A stretch of DNA of 64,000 bases, taken from NCBI RefSeq assembly GCF_013341275.1, contig NZ_CP054476.1, positions 186,001-250,000 of the forward strand, written 5' to 3'. This DNA is from Methyloligella sp. GL2 (GTDB lineage: Bacteria > Pseudomonadota > Alphaproteobacteria > Rhizobiales > Methyloligellaceae). Within the stretch, counting starts at the first letter, position 1; each line of letters opens with the position of its first letter. Positions 37,276 to 47,586 of this stretch are shown here, one piece after another. The notes beneath the pieces were generated by a model. It made no database searches. It was not told the DNA's origin and saw nothing but the letters and a program-made list of their open reading frames with translations. The translations under genes were made by a program, and so were the position numbers.

Positions 37276-37362
37276 AAGGCTGTACCGACGCTCTACGGCA
37301 TTGCCGCGACTGTCATCCTCTCGCTTGCGGCGAGACGGTGTCGGCCATGCAATCCCTCACCC

Positions 37363-37437
37363 GTCATGCCGACAACAGTCGGCATCCAGCCAAATGCACT
37401 GGACTCGCCGCTGGATTCCGGCTTCCGCCGGAATGAC
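37363..37437. repeat. REP-like palindromic element (family B)
   Basis: The unit opens GTCATGCCGAC, has GTCGGCATCCAG and CTGGATTCCGG inside, and closes CCGGAATGAC, so both ends are hairpins and the whole is near-symmetric. A related element lies at 45133-45254. Together with the family A hairpins this fills the 357-base gap between pyrE and alkB, in which I see no gene. Confidence 0.75.
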
Positions 37438-37464
37438 CCCGTGCTTGGGACTCCGATCCGCACC

Positions 37465-38064
37465 TCAAGCCGGCGTCACGCGGCGCAAGGTGAGATTGAT
37501 GCGGCCGCCTTTGGGCAGGAGGCTGGACGAGCCCGGCACGATGCGGTCGATGCCGTGATAGGTCAGCCGGTCCTCGCCCCCCATCAGGAACACATCGCCG
37601 GATTTCAGCTCAATGCGTCGGGTGGGATCGCGCCGTTTCAACCCGCCGATGCGAAACAGCGCGGTATCTCCCAGCGATACCGAGAGCACCGGCGCATCGA
37701 AGGTCTGCTCGTCCTCATCGCGGTGCAGGCCGAGCTTGGTGCCCTTGGCGTAGTAATTGACCAGACAGGCCTCTGGCGGGGCCGGATAGCCGGAAAGCTC
37801 GTCCCATAATCTGAGGAGCAGCGCGGGGATCGGCGGCCAGGGCTTGCCGGTCACGGGGTGGACGGGCTCGTAGCGGTAGCCCTTCTCCTTGTCGGTCAGC
37901 CAGCCGAGCGACCCGCAATTGGTCATCTTCACCGACATCGGCTTGCCGGTCCGTGGCATGGTGGGGGTGTAGAAGGGGGCTTGCGCGACCGCGTCCCGCA
38001 GCTCGGCGAGCAGCGTCCTTTGCGCGTTGTCATCAAGCCTTTGTGCGAAATGGTCTAGGGACAA
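37465..38064 (-). CDS. alkB: AlkB-type alpha-ketoglutarate-dependent DNA repair dioxygenase
   Basis: 199 residues from a TTG at 38064. Iron ligands are the HRD of GLHRDEDE and the later His of TYHGIDRI; the 2-oxoglutarate-binding Arg pair is in GGRINLTLRRV. The fold also shows MSVKMTNCGSLGW and VNYYAKGTKLG as in AlkB. It reverses alkyl lesions on N1-adenine and N3-cytosine. The TTG was preferred because GGAGG lies exactly 7 bases upstream; a TTG 11 codons earlier has no ribosome site. Confidence 0.93.
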   Translation of the reverse strand: MSLDHFAQRLDDNAQRTLLAELRDAVAQAPFYTPTMPRTGKPMSVKMTNCGSLGWLTDKEKGYRYEPVHPVTGKPWPPIPALLLRLWDELSGYPAPPEACLVNYYAKGTKLGLHRDEDEQTFDAPVLSVSLGDTALFRIGGLKRRDPTRRIELKSGDVFLMGGEDRLTYHGIDRIVPGSSSLLPKGGRINLTLRRVTPA

Positions 38065-38154
38065 GGTTTCGCCTCCGTCTGTCCCCCGCAATCCCAATCC
38101 TTATTTAGAGCGACAATCGCCATATAGAGCGACAACCGCCTTGGAGAGCCGCCG

Positions 38155-38997
38155 ATGACGCCAGCCCCGACGCGCCACGATGACACCGAACCGGACGGCT
38201 ACGTCCATGCCCGCGACATGGCAGAGTACGAGCGCTTGCGCAAGCAGGCGCGGGTCTGGGAGGCGGCGACGCGCCAGGTGCTGGGCCAGGCGGGGCTGAT
38301 GCCCGGCATGCGCTGCCTGGATGTCGGCGCGGGGCCGGGCGCGGTGATGCAGATCATGGCCGAGGGCGCCGGCCCGAAAGGCACCGTGACCGGACTTGAG
38401 ATCGACGGCGCGCTGGCTGGGCAGGCGCTGGAGCGGCTGCAACGCTCGAATGGCAGCCAGTACCGGATGATCACCGGCGACATCAACGCGCTCTCCGATC
38501 TCGACGGTGCACCGTTCGACCTCAGCTTCTGCCGTCTGTTCCTGATGCATATGGCCGACCCGGTGGCGGTCCTGAAGAAGATGGCGGGCTGGACCAAGCC
38601 CGGCGGCGTGGTCGTGGCTCAGGAGTTCGATTTCATCTCCTTGAGCGTGACGCCCGCCTGCCCGGCGATGGACGAGTTCCTGCGCGTTTTCGAAGGCGTC
38701 TTCGAAGCCCATGGGCGCAGCAGGACGGCGGGACGCGATCTTCCGGCGCAATTCGAGGCCGCCGGAATCGGCACGCCGGAGGGGACCGATGCGGCGGTGA
38801 AATTTCTGCCTCTTTCGGAGATGGCGCCGATGCTGATCGCAGTTTATCAAAGCCTTTACGATCACGCCGCCAAATTGGGCCTTCTCGACGAGGCGCGGGC
38901 CCGCCGCTTCGTGGAGGAGATGACGGAAGCGGCAAGGGATCGAAGCGTTTATTGCCTGACCCCGACCTTGATCGCCGCCTGGAAGCGTTGCGACTGA
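38155..38997 (+). CDS. Class I SAM-dependent methyltransferase
   Basis: 280 residues with a Rossmann-fold SAM site: LDVGAGPGAVMQIMA (motif I), VTGLEIDGAL, GDINAL, and FDLSFCRLFLMHM (motif IV region). Substrate unknown; the texture is that of UbiE/ubiquinone-type small-molecule methyltransferases. It lies alone between the convergent/divergent alkB and dnaK and has host-like codon use. Confidence 0.88.
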   Translation: MTPAPTRHDDTEPDGYVHARDMAEYERLRKQARVWEAATRQVLGQAGLMPGMRCLDVGAGPGAVMQIMAEGAGPKGTVTGLEIDGALAGQALERLQRSNGSQYRMITGDINALSDLDGAPFDLSFCRLFLMHMADPVAVLKKMAGWTKPGGVVVAQEFDFISLSVTPACPAMDEFLRVFEGVFEAHGRSRTAGRDLPAQFEAAGIGTPEGTDAAVKFLPLSEMAPMLIAVYQSLYDHAAKLGLLDEARARRFVEEMTEAARDRSVYCLTPTLIAAWKRCD

Positions 38998-39057
38998 GGT
39001 TGCATCCAAGATTTCGTCGGAAAACACCTGCAAGACGGCCAGTTTGGCGCAGGCCCT

Positions 39058-39090
39058 CGACTTGCGGGCGAAAATCCCGGCCCCTATATA
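39058..39090 (+). promoter_or_regulatory. RpoH (sigma-32)-type promoter upstream of dnaK
   Basis: CTTG at 39061-39064 and CCCCTATAT at 39081-39089, 16 bases apart, match the alphaproteobacterial heat-shock promoter (CTTG, spacer, CCCCATnT). It lies about 140 bases before the dnaK ATG, with no CIRCE element near. Confidence 0.6.
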
Positions 39091-39231
39091 TCCGCGGAAA
39101 CCCTGCCGCATAATTCGGCGGGATCGCCGGCATTCATTTAAGGGGACCGGCGCCACGCTTCCGACGATGCGGGCGCATCAGCCGGGTGCCAGATTGGGCC
39201 CGGACGGTCTGCCAGAAAGAGAGGTTTGAAT

Positions 39232-41151
<1,920 letters not shown>

Positions 41152-41168
41152 GTCCAAAACCGAGATCA

Positions 41169-41197
41169 CCGGCCGGGGGGTATCGCTTCCCGGCCGG
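41169..41197 (+). other. Strong hairpin between dnaK and dnaJ
   Basis: CCGGCCGGG (41169-41177) pairs perfectly with CCCGGCCGG (41189-41197) across an 11-base loop. No T tract follows, so it is not a classic terminator; it may attenuate transcription or protect the 3' end of dnaK mRNA and set the DnaK:DnaJ ratio. Confidence 0.6.
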
Positions 41198-41270
41198 AAT
41201 CCAATAGAAGAGACTGCGCCAGGCAATCCAGCCTGAGGCTAAGCAGCATGGCGCAAAGTCCGGAGGGGCA

Positions 41271-42422
41271 ATGGCAAAGCGTTGCTATTATGAAACTTTA
41301 GGCATTACCCGAAGTGCCGCCGACGGCGAAATCAAGAGCGCCTTCCGGCGCCTCGCCAAGGAATATCATCCCGACCGCAATAACGGCGATCCCGAATCGG
41401 AGCATCGCTTCAAGGAGGTCAACGAGGCCTATGAGGCGCTGAAAGATCCGCAGCGCCGGGCGGCCTATGACCGTTTCGGCCATGCGGCGTTCGAAAATGG
41501 CGGCATGGGCGGCGCGCGCGGCTTCAGCTCCGATTTCTCCGCCTCGATGTCTTCCATCTTCGAAGAGATGTTCGGCGACTTCATGGGCTCGCCCCGCGGG
41601 CGCACCCGGCCGGCGCGCGAGCGCGGCGCCGATCTCCGCTACAACATGGAGATCACGCTGGAAGAGGCCTATGAGGGCAAGACGGCGCAGATCCGGGTGC
41701 CGACCTCGGTTGTCTGCGAGACCTGCGAGGGAAGCGGCGCACGCGAGGGCTCATCCCCCGTCACCTGCTCCACCTGCGGCGGTATCGGCAAGGTGCGGGC
41801 CTCACAGGGCTTCTTCACCGTGGAACGGCTCTGCCCTGCCTGCGAAGGGCGCGGCGAGGTGATCGAGGATCCCTGCCCCGACTGCAACGGCGCGGGCCGG
41901 GTGATGCGCGAGCGCACCTTGTCGGTCGATATCCCGATCGGCGTCGAGGACGGCACGCGGATTCGCCTTGGCGGCGAGGGCGAGGCCGGGCTTCGCGGCG
42001 GACCGCCCGGCGATCTCTATATCTTCCTGTCCATCAAGCCGCATGAGTTCTTCCAGCGCGACGGGGCGGATCTGTTCTGCCGCGTGCCGATCGCCATGAC
42101 GACGGCAGCGCTCGGCGGCGAGGTGGAGGTGCCGACCATCGACGGCGCCACCATGCGGGTGAAGGTGCCGGACGGCTCCCAGAGCGGCCGGCAGTTCCGC
42201 CTGAAGAACAAAGGCATGCCGATCTTGCGCTCGCGGCAGCAGGGCGACCTTTACATTCAGGTCGAGGTGGAAACGCCGAAAAACCTGTCGCGCAAGCAGA
42301 AGGATCTGCTGAAAGCCTTCCAAGAGGCGTCAAACGAGAAGACCAGCCCCGAATCCGCTGGCTTTTTTGCGCGGATGAAGGAATTCTTCGATAGCATCGG
42401 CGAGGGCTCGAAGGAGAGCTAG
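41271..42422 (+). CDS. dnaJ: Chaperone protein DnaJ (Hsp40)
   Basis: 383 residues: J domain with HPD (EYHPDRN), Gly/Phe-rich linker, four CxxCxGxG zinc repeats ([36 protein letters not shown]), and C-terminal substrate-binding domains. It stimulates DnaK ATPase. GGAGGGGC precedes the ATG. The reading frame and zinc sites are intact. Confidence 0.97.
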   Translation: MAKRCYYETLGITRSAADGEIKSAFRRLAKEYHPDRNNGDPESEHRFKEVNEAYEALKDPQRRAAYDRFGHAAFENGGMGGARGFSSDFSASMSSIFEEMFGDFMGSPRGRTRPARERGADLRYNMEITLEEAYEGKTAQIRVPTSVVCETCEGSGAREGSSPVTCSTCGGIGKVRASQGFFTVERLCPACEGRGEVIEDPCPDCNGAGRVMRERTLSVDIPIGVEDGTRIRLGGEGEAGLRGGPPGDLYIFLSIKPHEFFQRDGADLFCRVPIAMTTAALGGEVEVPTIDGATMRVKVPDGSQSGRQFRLKNKGMPILRSRQQGDLYIQVEVETPKNLSRKQKDLLKAFQEASNEKTSPESAGFFARMKEFFDSIGEGSKES

Positions 42423-42506
42423 GCTTCTCGCCACTCATCTTCGGCGTCCTTGTGCTATCCGGCGCATCGCCGTAAGGGTTTTCGCGCTGGAATATCGAAG
42501 GGCTCG

Positions 42507-43589
42507 ATGGCGACTTCCGCTTCGAAAGACAATACGCAGCTCGAGGAGGAACTCCGCGAGCGGCCGGTGATGCGCAGTGCCATGCTGGCGACGCTCGGCG
42601 TGTGCATCGTGCTAGCGCTGGCTTCCGTCGCCTGGTTCGCGCGGATTCCGATCCTGCTCGCCTTCGCCGGCATTCTGCTGGCCATCGTGCTGCATGGCGG
42701 CAGCCGGGCGATCTACGACCTGACCGGCGTCCCGCAGCTGGTTGCGCTGGCGGGGCTGATCATCGTGCTGTTCTTGTTTCTCGTCGCGGTGATCGTCGGT
42801 GCCGGGCCGACGCTGGTCACCCAGGCGACGGAGCTGGTGCGCGGGCTTGGATCCGGCCTCACCAATCTCTCCAGCCAGGTGTTCGACCTGCAAGAGGGTG
42901 AGACGCTCTTCAAGAACTTCAATCTGGTCGACTTCCTGTCCAACATGCAGCCTTGGGGCATCGCCTCGGGCGCCACCGTCTTCGCCAGCAACGTGATCGG
43001 CGTGCTGGCCAGCGGGATGATCGTGCTGTTCTTCGGCATCTATATCGCCGCCGATCCGGACACCCATATCAAGCTTGCCGTCAAGCTGGCGCCGCCCAAG
43101 GACCAGCCGGCGATGAAGAAGCTTCTGAAGGAGACCGGCAGCGTGCTGCGGCGCTGGCTGATCGGCCAGGGCATCTCGATGACGGTGATCGGCGTGCTCA
43201 CCTATATCGGGCTGATGATCCTCGGCGTGCCGATCGCCTTCACCTTGGCGCTGTTCGCAGCGCTGGCCGGGTTCCTGCCGTATCTGGGTCCGATCATCGG
43301 CGCGGTGCCGATGGTTCTGGTGGCCGGCGGCACCAGCCTGGAACTCGCCTCCTACGTGCTCATCCTCTACGTGGTGGTGCAGAGCATCGAGAGCTATCTG
43401 CTGACGCCGCTGATCCAATCCAAGGCGGTCTACCTGCCGCCGGCGGTGGTGATCCTCAGCCAGCTGGTGATGGGCGCTGTGTTCGGCATTCTCGGCATTG
43501 CGCTGGCAACGCCGCTCGCCGCGGCGGTCTCGATCCCCTTGCGCCACTGGTTCGGGGGAGACGAGCCGGAAACGATTTCCGACAAATAG
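42507..43589 (+). CDS. AI-2E family (PerM/YdiK-type) membrane permease
   Basis: 360 residues with about eight membrane helices in the AI-2E (UPF0118) arrangement; the VPIAFTLALFAALAGFLPYLGPIIGAVP stretch and the PLIQSKAVYLPPAVVI loop near the end are diagnostic. The family includes exporters of autoinducer-2 and Na+/H+ antiporters; the substrate here is unknown. The ATG at 42507 follows GAAGGG. Confidence 0.9.
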   Translation: MATSASKDNTQLEEELRERPVMRSAMLATLGVCIVLALASVAWFARIPILLAFAGILLAIVLHGGSRAIYDLTGVPQLVALAGLIIVLFLFLVAVIVGAGPTLVTQATELVRGLGSGLTNLSSQVFDLQEGETLFKNFNLVDFLSNMQPWGIASGATVFASNVIGVLASGMIVLFFGIYIAADPDTHIKLAVKLAPPKDQPAMKKLLKETGSVLRRWLIGQGISMTVIGVLTYIGLMILGVPIAFTLALFAALAGFLPYLGPIIGAVPMVLVAGGTSLELASYVLILYVVVQSIESYLLTPLIQSKAVYLPPAVVILSQLVMGAVFGILGIALATPLAAAVSIPLRHWFGGDEPETISDK

Positions 43590-43683
43590 ACTCCGCGTTG
43601 CGGCGCTCTGCTCCGCTTGCTACCACTCTGCCGCAAGGTTTTCGGCTCACCTTGCATCGCTCTCCAGGCAAAGGATTTATGGC

Positions 43684-44253
43684 ATGCGGCTACTGTTTTT
43701 CGCCGGCTCGACCCGCGAGGGATCGTTCAACAAGAGAATGGCGCGGCTGGCTCAGCACATCGCCACGGCGAACGGGATCGAAGGGGTGTTCGTCGATCTC
43801 GCCGAGTACGAGATGCCGCTCTATAATGGCGATTTGGAGAAGCACGAGGGGCCGCCCAAGGCGGCGCTCGAATTCCGGGCGCTGATGGCGGAGTATGACG
43901 GTGTCTTTATCGCCTCCCCGGAATACAACTCCTCGATTACGCCGCTTCTGAAGAACACGCTGGACTGGGTCTCGCGGGTGCCGAAGGAACACGGCCCCGA
44001 TGTCTACAAGACCCGGGTCTTCGCCATCGGCGCCGCCTCGCCCGGCTATTTCGGCGGCATGCGCAGCCTCCTCGCCTTGCGCCAAGTGCTGGAGGTTGGG
44101 CTCGGGGCCAATATGATCCCGCAGCAGGCCATCGTGCCGGGCGCAGCTTCCGCGTTCGAGGAGGATGGCAGCCTGAAGGACGAGATGCGGCAGAAATTCG
44201 TGGCCGATACGGTCGAGGCTCTGGCAGTCGCCGCACGGCGGTTCAAAGCCTGA
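43684..44253 (+). CDS. NADPH-dependent FMN reductase
   Basis: 189 residues of the flavodoxin-like FMN-reductase family: FFAGSTREGSFNKRMARL (FMN phosphate loop), DGVFIASPEYNSSITPLLKNTLDW, and a final helix. It would reduce FMN or small quinones with NADPH in the cytosol. Its TGA stop overlaps the pyrF ATG by one base, so the two are coupled. Confidence 0.92.
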   Translation: MRLLFFAGSTREGSFNKRMARLAQHIATANGIEGVFVDLAEYEMPLYNGDLEKHEGPPKAALEFRALMAEYDGVFIASPEYNSSITPLLKNTLDWVSRVPKEHGPDVYKTRVFAIGAASPGYFGGMRSLLALRQVLEVGLGANMIPQQAIVPGAASAFEEDGSLKDEMRQKFVADTVEALAVAARRFKA

Positions 44254-44969
44254 TGGGCGCCGCTCCGCAAATCCCGCAGGACCGGCTGATGGTCGCCCTC
44301 GACGTGCCGGATGTGGCCGCGGCCGAGGCGCTGATTTCCAAGATCGGCGATGCGGCCGGGGTGTATAAGATCGGGCTGGAGCTTCTGTTCTCCGGCGGCT
44401 TTGCCTTGGTGGAGCGGCTCGCCGGAGACGGCACCAAGATTTTCGTCGACGCCAAGCTCTTGGATATCGGCGCGACGGTGGAACGGGCGACGGCAGCGAT
44501 TGCGCGGAGCGGAGCGGCCTTCCTCACCGTGCATGCCATCGACCGCAAGACCTTGGATGCGGCGGTGCGCGGCAAGGGGAAAAGCGAATTGCAGCTGCTC
44601 GGTGTCACTGTGCTGACCAATCTCGATCACACCGATCTGCAGGAGCAGGGAATCGACGCGCCGCCGCGCTCTGTCGTGCAGCAGCGCGCCGATATGGCGC
44701 TGGCCGCCGGGTTCGACGGGGTGGTCGCCTCGGGGCTGGAGGCCGCTGCGCTGCGCGAGCGCCTGCGCGAGCCATTCAAGATCGTTACGCCGGGGATCCG
44801 GCCGGCAGGAGCTAGCGCCGACGATCAGAGCCGTATCGTGACGCCGACGCGGGCTATCGAGGCGGGGGCGGATTATCTGGTGGTCGGCCGGCCGATCACC
44901 AGGGCCGAAGACCCGCGTGCCGCGGCGGAGGCAATCTGCGCCGAGATCGCCGAGGCGCTCGGGGCTTAA
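44253..44969 (+). CDS. pyrF: Orotidine 5'-phosphate decarboxylase
   Basis: 238-residue TIM barrel: LMVALDVPDVAAAEALI, IFVDAKLLDIGATV with the catalytic Asp-x-Lys-x-x-Asp-Ile pattern, and TPGIRPAGASADDQSRIVTP near the end. It makes UMP from OMP, the last step of pyrimidine synthesis, following PyrE. It is coupled to the FMN reductase gene. Confidence 0.96.
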   Translation: MGAAPQIPQDRLMVALDVPDVAAAEALISKIGDAAGVYKIGLELLFSGGFALVERLAGDGTKIFVDAKLLDIGATVERATAAIARSGAAFLTVHAIDRKTLDAAVRGKGKSELQLLGVTVLTNLDHTDLQEQGIDAPPRSVVQQRADMALAAGFDGVVASGLEAAALRERLREPFKIVTPGIRPAGASADDQSRIVTPTRAIEAGADYLVVGRPITRAEDPRAAAEAICAEIAEALGA

Positions 44970-44995
44970 GCCGCTCGTTCCAGTTTCGCCGTTTG

Positions 44996-45084
44996 ACCCC
45001 CACCCCAACCCTCCCCCTTGCAGGGGGAGGGAGCCAGGCATGTCGTATCTCCCCCCCTAAAAGGGGGGAGATTGAGGGGGGCTC
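44996..45084. repeat. Second pair of family A palindromic repeats
   Basis: 44996-45033 (CCTCCCCCTTGCAGGGGGAGG core) and 45048-45084 (CTCCCCCCCTAAAAGGGGGGAG core) match the two hairpins after pyrE but come in the opposite order. They lie after pyrF, so both pyrimidine genes are followed by the same repeat family. This may be chance. Confidence 0.8.
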
Positions 45085-45132
45085 TTAGCGGCGTTGCCGA
45101 ACTTGAGATTTGGCCTTGCGAAGAACACTGCC

Positions 45133-45254
45133 GTCATGGCCGGGCTTGACCCGGCCATCCAGGGCAGCTCGCGCCTTGCCTTGCCGCCCTGGATCACCGG
45201 GTCTCGCGGCGTCAGCCGGCGCGCAACGCCGGGACGCCACGGCCCGGTGATGAC
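45133..45254. repeat. REP-like palindromic element (family B, long form)
   Basis: Opens GTCATGGCCGGG...CCCGGCCATCCAGGG and closes CCCTGGATCACCGGG...CCCGGTGATGAC, so it is symmetric end to end, like the shorter element at 37363-37437. With the family A pair it accounts for the whole 315-base gap between pyrF and the DUF167 gene; I see no gene there. Confidence 0.75.
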
Positions 45255-45284
45255 GCATGTTTTATGATCAGCTTCAGTGAATCA

Positions 45285-45608
45285 TTACGATGCGAGCAAG
45301 GCTTCGATCTTCGACGCGAGCTCTTCCGGATCGCCGTCGATCTTCACCTGTTTCAGGCGCGACTTGCCGCCTTGCGCGACGGAGACGCTGGAGCCGGGCA
45401 CGCGCAGCCATTTGGCGATCAGCTTCTCCAGTGCCTTGTTGGCGGCACCCTCGGAGGGAAGCGCGCGGACCCGCGCCTTCAGATAGGTCTCCTCGCCATG
45501 CAACTCCGCCCCGTCGACGCCGTCACGCGAGGATTTCGGCGTGAGGCGGACGGCAAGCATCAGCCCATCGGATAGGACGCGATAGGGAGGCTTGGCTTCG
45601 GCAGGCAA
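45285..45608 (-). CDS. DUF167 (YggU) family protein
   Basis: 107 residues. The core RLTPKSSRDGVDG, LKARVRALPSEGAANKALEKLIAKWL and SKIEALLAS is the DUF167 pattern. Members are small cytoplasmic proteins of unknown function, usually next to yggT, as here (13-base gap). Confidence 0.94.
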   Translation of the reverse strand: MPAEAKPPYRVLSDGLMLAVRLTPKSSRDGVDGAELHGEETYLKARVRALPSEGAANKALEKLIAKWLRVPGSSVSVAQGGKSRLKQVKIDGDPEELASKIEALLAS

Positions 45609-45621
45609 AGCGCCGAACCGG

Positions 45622-45918
45622 CTACATCAGCAGCGCCGGCACGATCCAACCCAAGATCACCACATCGCGGATGAACAGAAGCAGCAGGATCAGGATCACC
45701 GGCGAGATATCGATGCCGCCGAGATTGGGAAGAATGGAGCGTATCGGCCTCAATGCCGGCTCTGTGAGCCGGTAGAGCGTCTCGGCAATGGCGAGAACGA
45801 TCCGGTTGGACGTATTCACCACATTGAAGGCGATCAGCCAGCTCAAAATCGCGCTGGCGATAATGACCCAAATGTAGAGATCGATCAGAAGAACAATAAA
45901 ATTGATCAATGGAACCAT
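45622..45918 (-). CDS. YggT family membrane protein
   Basis: 98 residues, two hydrophobic segments (about 5-27 and 67-90) around the conserved LTEPALRPIRSILPNLGGIDISPVI region of YggT. The ATG at 45918 has GGAGG 7 bases upstream; the longer frame lacks a site. Linked to osmotic or ion homeostasis in some bacteria; exact role unknown. It is upstream of and probably cotranscribed with the DUF167 gene. Confidence 0.93.
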   Translation of the reverse strand: MVPLINFIVLLIDLYIWVIIASAILSWLIAFNVVNTSNRIVLAIAETLYRLTEPALRPIRSILPNLGGIDISPVILILLLLFIRDVVILGWIVPALLM

Positions 45919-46114
45919 AGAGGCCTCCTCATGGCCGTTCATGTAACGGAGAGGAAAGGCCGAGGGCAAGAGCCTCTATGGGGTTCGCGCCATTAAGCCT
46001 CGGCAGCGTTGCTTCTCGGCTCGCTTGACATCGCGCCGGGCCGCTCCCTATATGGCCTCGATCTCGACAACGGATCGGCCCCGCGAATCGTGGGGCCATG
46101 CCGGATGTTCCTGT

Positions 46115-46190
46115 GGGGCCGTAGCTCAGTTGGGAGAGCGCAGCAATCGCACTGCTGAGGTCAGGGGTTCGACTCCCCTCGGCTCCACCA
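46115..46190 (+). tRNA. tRNA-Ala (anticodon CGC)
   Basis: A 76-base cloverleaf with encoded CCA. The acceptor stem GGGGCCG pairs with CGGCTCC including the G3-U70 wobble that identifies alanine tRNAs. Anticodon stem CAGCA/TGCTG encloses ATCGCAC with CGC, reading GCG. A T5 run follows directly and may terminate transcription. Confidence 0.97.
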
Positions 46191-46202
46191 TTTTTCTCTC
46201 TA

Positions 46203-46500
46203 TTTGTCTCACGCCAATGCGCTTCGCGCATGGCTCCGACGGGCGCGCTGACCGCGCGACGGGCCGTCGCCCTTGCGAGCGCCAAAAGCGCTCGGATAGT
46301 CTTCCCGCTCGTGCCTCCGATGGGGCGGCCTTTCGGCCGGCGCCCGGTCGGGCGCTGAGACGCTCGATTTTTTGTCTCACGCCAGCGCGCTACGCGCGGG
46401 CGGGCGGTCGCCCTTGCGAGCGCCAAGAGGACGCTCGGATGGCCTTCCCGCTCGCGCCTCCGATGGGCGCTGCAAGCGCCAAGGCGCTCGACTCATTTCC
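46203..46500. repeat. Imperfect tandem duplication downstream of tRNA-Ala
   Basis: Two copies of a GC-rich unit of about 140-170 bases. TTTGTCTCACGCCA starts both (46203 and 46371); GTCGCCCTTGCGAGCGCCAA recurs exactly (46266 and 46407); CTTCCCGCTCGYGCCTCCGATGGG recurs (46301 and 46444). Between them are hairpins such as GCGCTTCGCGC. This fills the 371-base gap before the HAD gene. Both strands are open in places, but the repetitive peptides show no family. Confidence 0.75.
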
Positions 46501-46561
46501 CTCTCTTCGCCCGATGCCTTAGGTTCGGCCCAGGTTTTGGTGCTTTCTGGAACAACACTTC

Positions 46562-47164
46562 ATGCAGCGCTGTCTGATGCTGGATGTCGACGGGGTCGTG
46601 GTCAACGGGCGCCCGGAGGACGGCAAGTCTTGGGCCACCGATATCGAGCGTGATCTCGGCATCGCGCCGGATCGGCTGCGTGAGATCTTCTTCGAGCCCC
46701 ATTGGCCGGACATCGTGATCGGCCGGACGCCGCTGCTCGAGGCGCTTGAGGCCTGCCTGCCGGCGCTTTCCGCTTCGGTCACCGCGCAAGATTTCATCGC
46801 CTATTGGTTTGCGAAGGATTCCGCTCTGGATGACGCCGTTCTGGCGGACTGCGCCGAACTGCGAGCGCGCGGCATGCGCATCTTCCTCGCCACCAACCAG
46901 GAGCATCTGCGAGCGCGCCATCTTATGGAGCAGCTCGGCCTCCGCGATCATGTCGACGGCATGATCTATTCGGCGGCGGTCGCGGCGCGGAAGCCTAGCC
47001 GCGCGTTTTTCGACGCCGCCGCAGCACATAGCGGCGCGGCGCCGGAAAACATTGTTCTCATCGACGATACCAAGGCCAATGTCGATGCCGCCCGCGAAAC
47101 GGGCTGGCAGGCGGCACATTGGTCGCCAGGCGCCAGCCTGCTGGCGCTTCTTGAGACGCGCTAA
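46562..47164 (+). CDS. HAD-superfamily hydrolase
   Basis: 200 residues: motif I LDVDGVVVNG (DxDG), motif II FLATNQ, motif III with Lys in VAARKPS, motif IV VLIDDTKAN. It should be a magnesium-dependent phosphatase acting on a small phosphorylated metabolite. The nucleophile-proximal region and total length fit the epoxide-hydrolase/YihX-like branch. Neighbour context gives no substrate. Confidence 0.9.
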   Translation: MQRCLMLDVDGVVVNGRPEDGKSWATDIERDLGIAPDRLREIFFEPHWPDIVIGRTPLLEALEACLPALSASVTAQDFIAYWFAKDSALDDAVLADCAELRARGMRIFLATNQEHLRARHLMEQLGLRDHVDGMIYSAAVAARKPSRAFFDAAAAHSGAAPENIVLIDDTKANVDAARETGWQAAHWSPGASLLALLETR

Positions 47165-47170
47165 CGCCGC

Positions 47171-47515
47171 TTAGTGCACCGAGGATTTGGAGAAGGCGTG
47201 GACCAGGATCACGCCGGCGATGATCAGGGTGATGCCGAGGATCGCCGGCAGGTCCAGCTTCTGGCCGAAGACCACGAAGCCGATGAGCGAGATCAGGATG
47301 ATGCCGGCGCCGCCCCAAGTGGCATAGGCGATGCCGACGGGAATGGCGCTCAGGGCGATGGAGAGGAAATACAGGCCGGTGATATAGCTCGCGACCATCA
47401 GCACGGTCGGATAGAGGCGGGTGAATTGCTCTGAAGCCTGCAGGGCGGAGGTGCCGACGACCTCCAGGATGATGGCAAGAGCGAGCGAGCCATAGATGAC
47501 CAGGTTGGAAGACAT
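47171..47515 (-). CDS. SMR-family small multidrug efflux protein (EmrE-like)
   Basis: 114 residues, four membrane helices. The key Glu is in LALAIILEVVGTSAL (E14 of EmrE), and the core IPVGIAYATWGGAGI and GITLIIAGVILV are conserved. It works as an antiparallel dimer exchanging cationic drugs for protons; a SugE-like guanidinium role is possible. It converges on the HAD gene with 6 bases between. Confidence 0.95.
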   Translation of the reverse strand: MSSNLVIYGSLALAIILEVVGTSALQASEQFTRLYPTVLMVASYITGLYFLSIALSAIPVGIAYATWGGAGIILISLIGFVVFGQKLDLPAILGITLIIAGVILVHAFSKSSVH

Positions 47516-47586
47516 TGATAATTCTTTCGGGCGGGTGCCTGGGGTGAAATAGGTTTCGGGCGGGTTTCGTTCTTAGACCCTGGTTC

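Noticed and set aside
45929-46426. Open frame on the minus strand through tRNA-Ala and the tandem repeat
   Set aside because: It runs through a tRNA and a repeat, and its peptide is just the repeat translated.
46203-46500. Repeat tract as a CRISPR array
   Set aside because: Only two diverged copies, units far too long, no cas genes.
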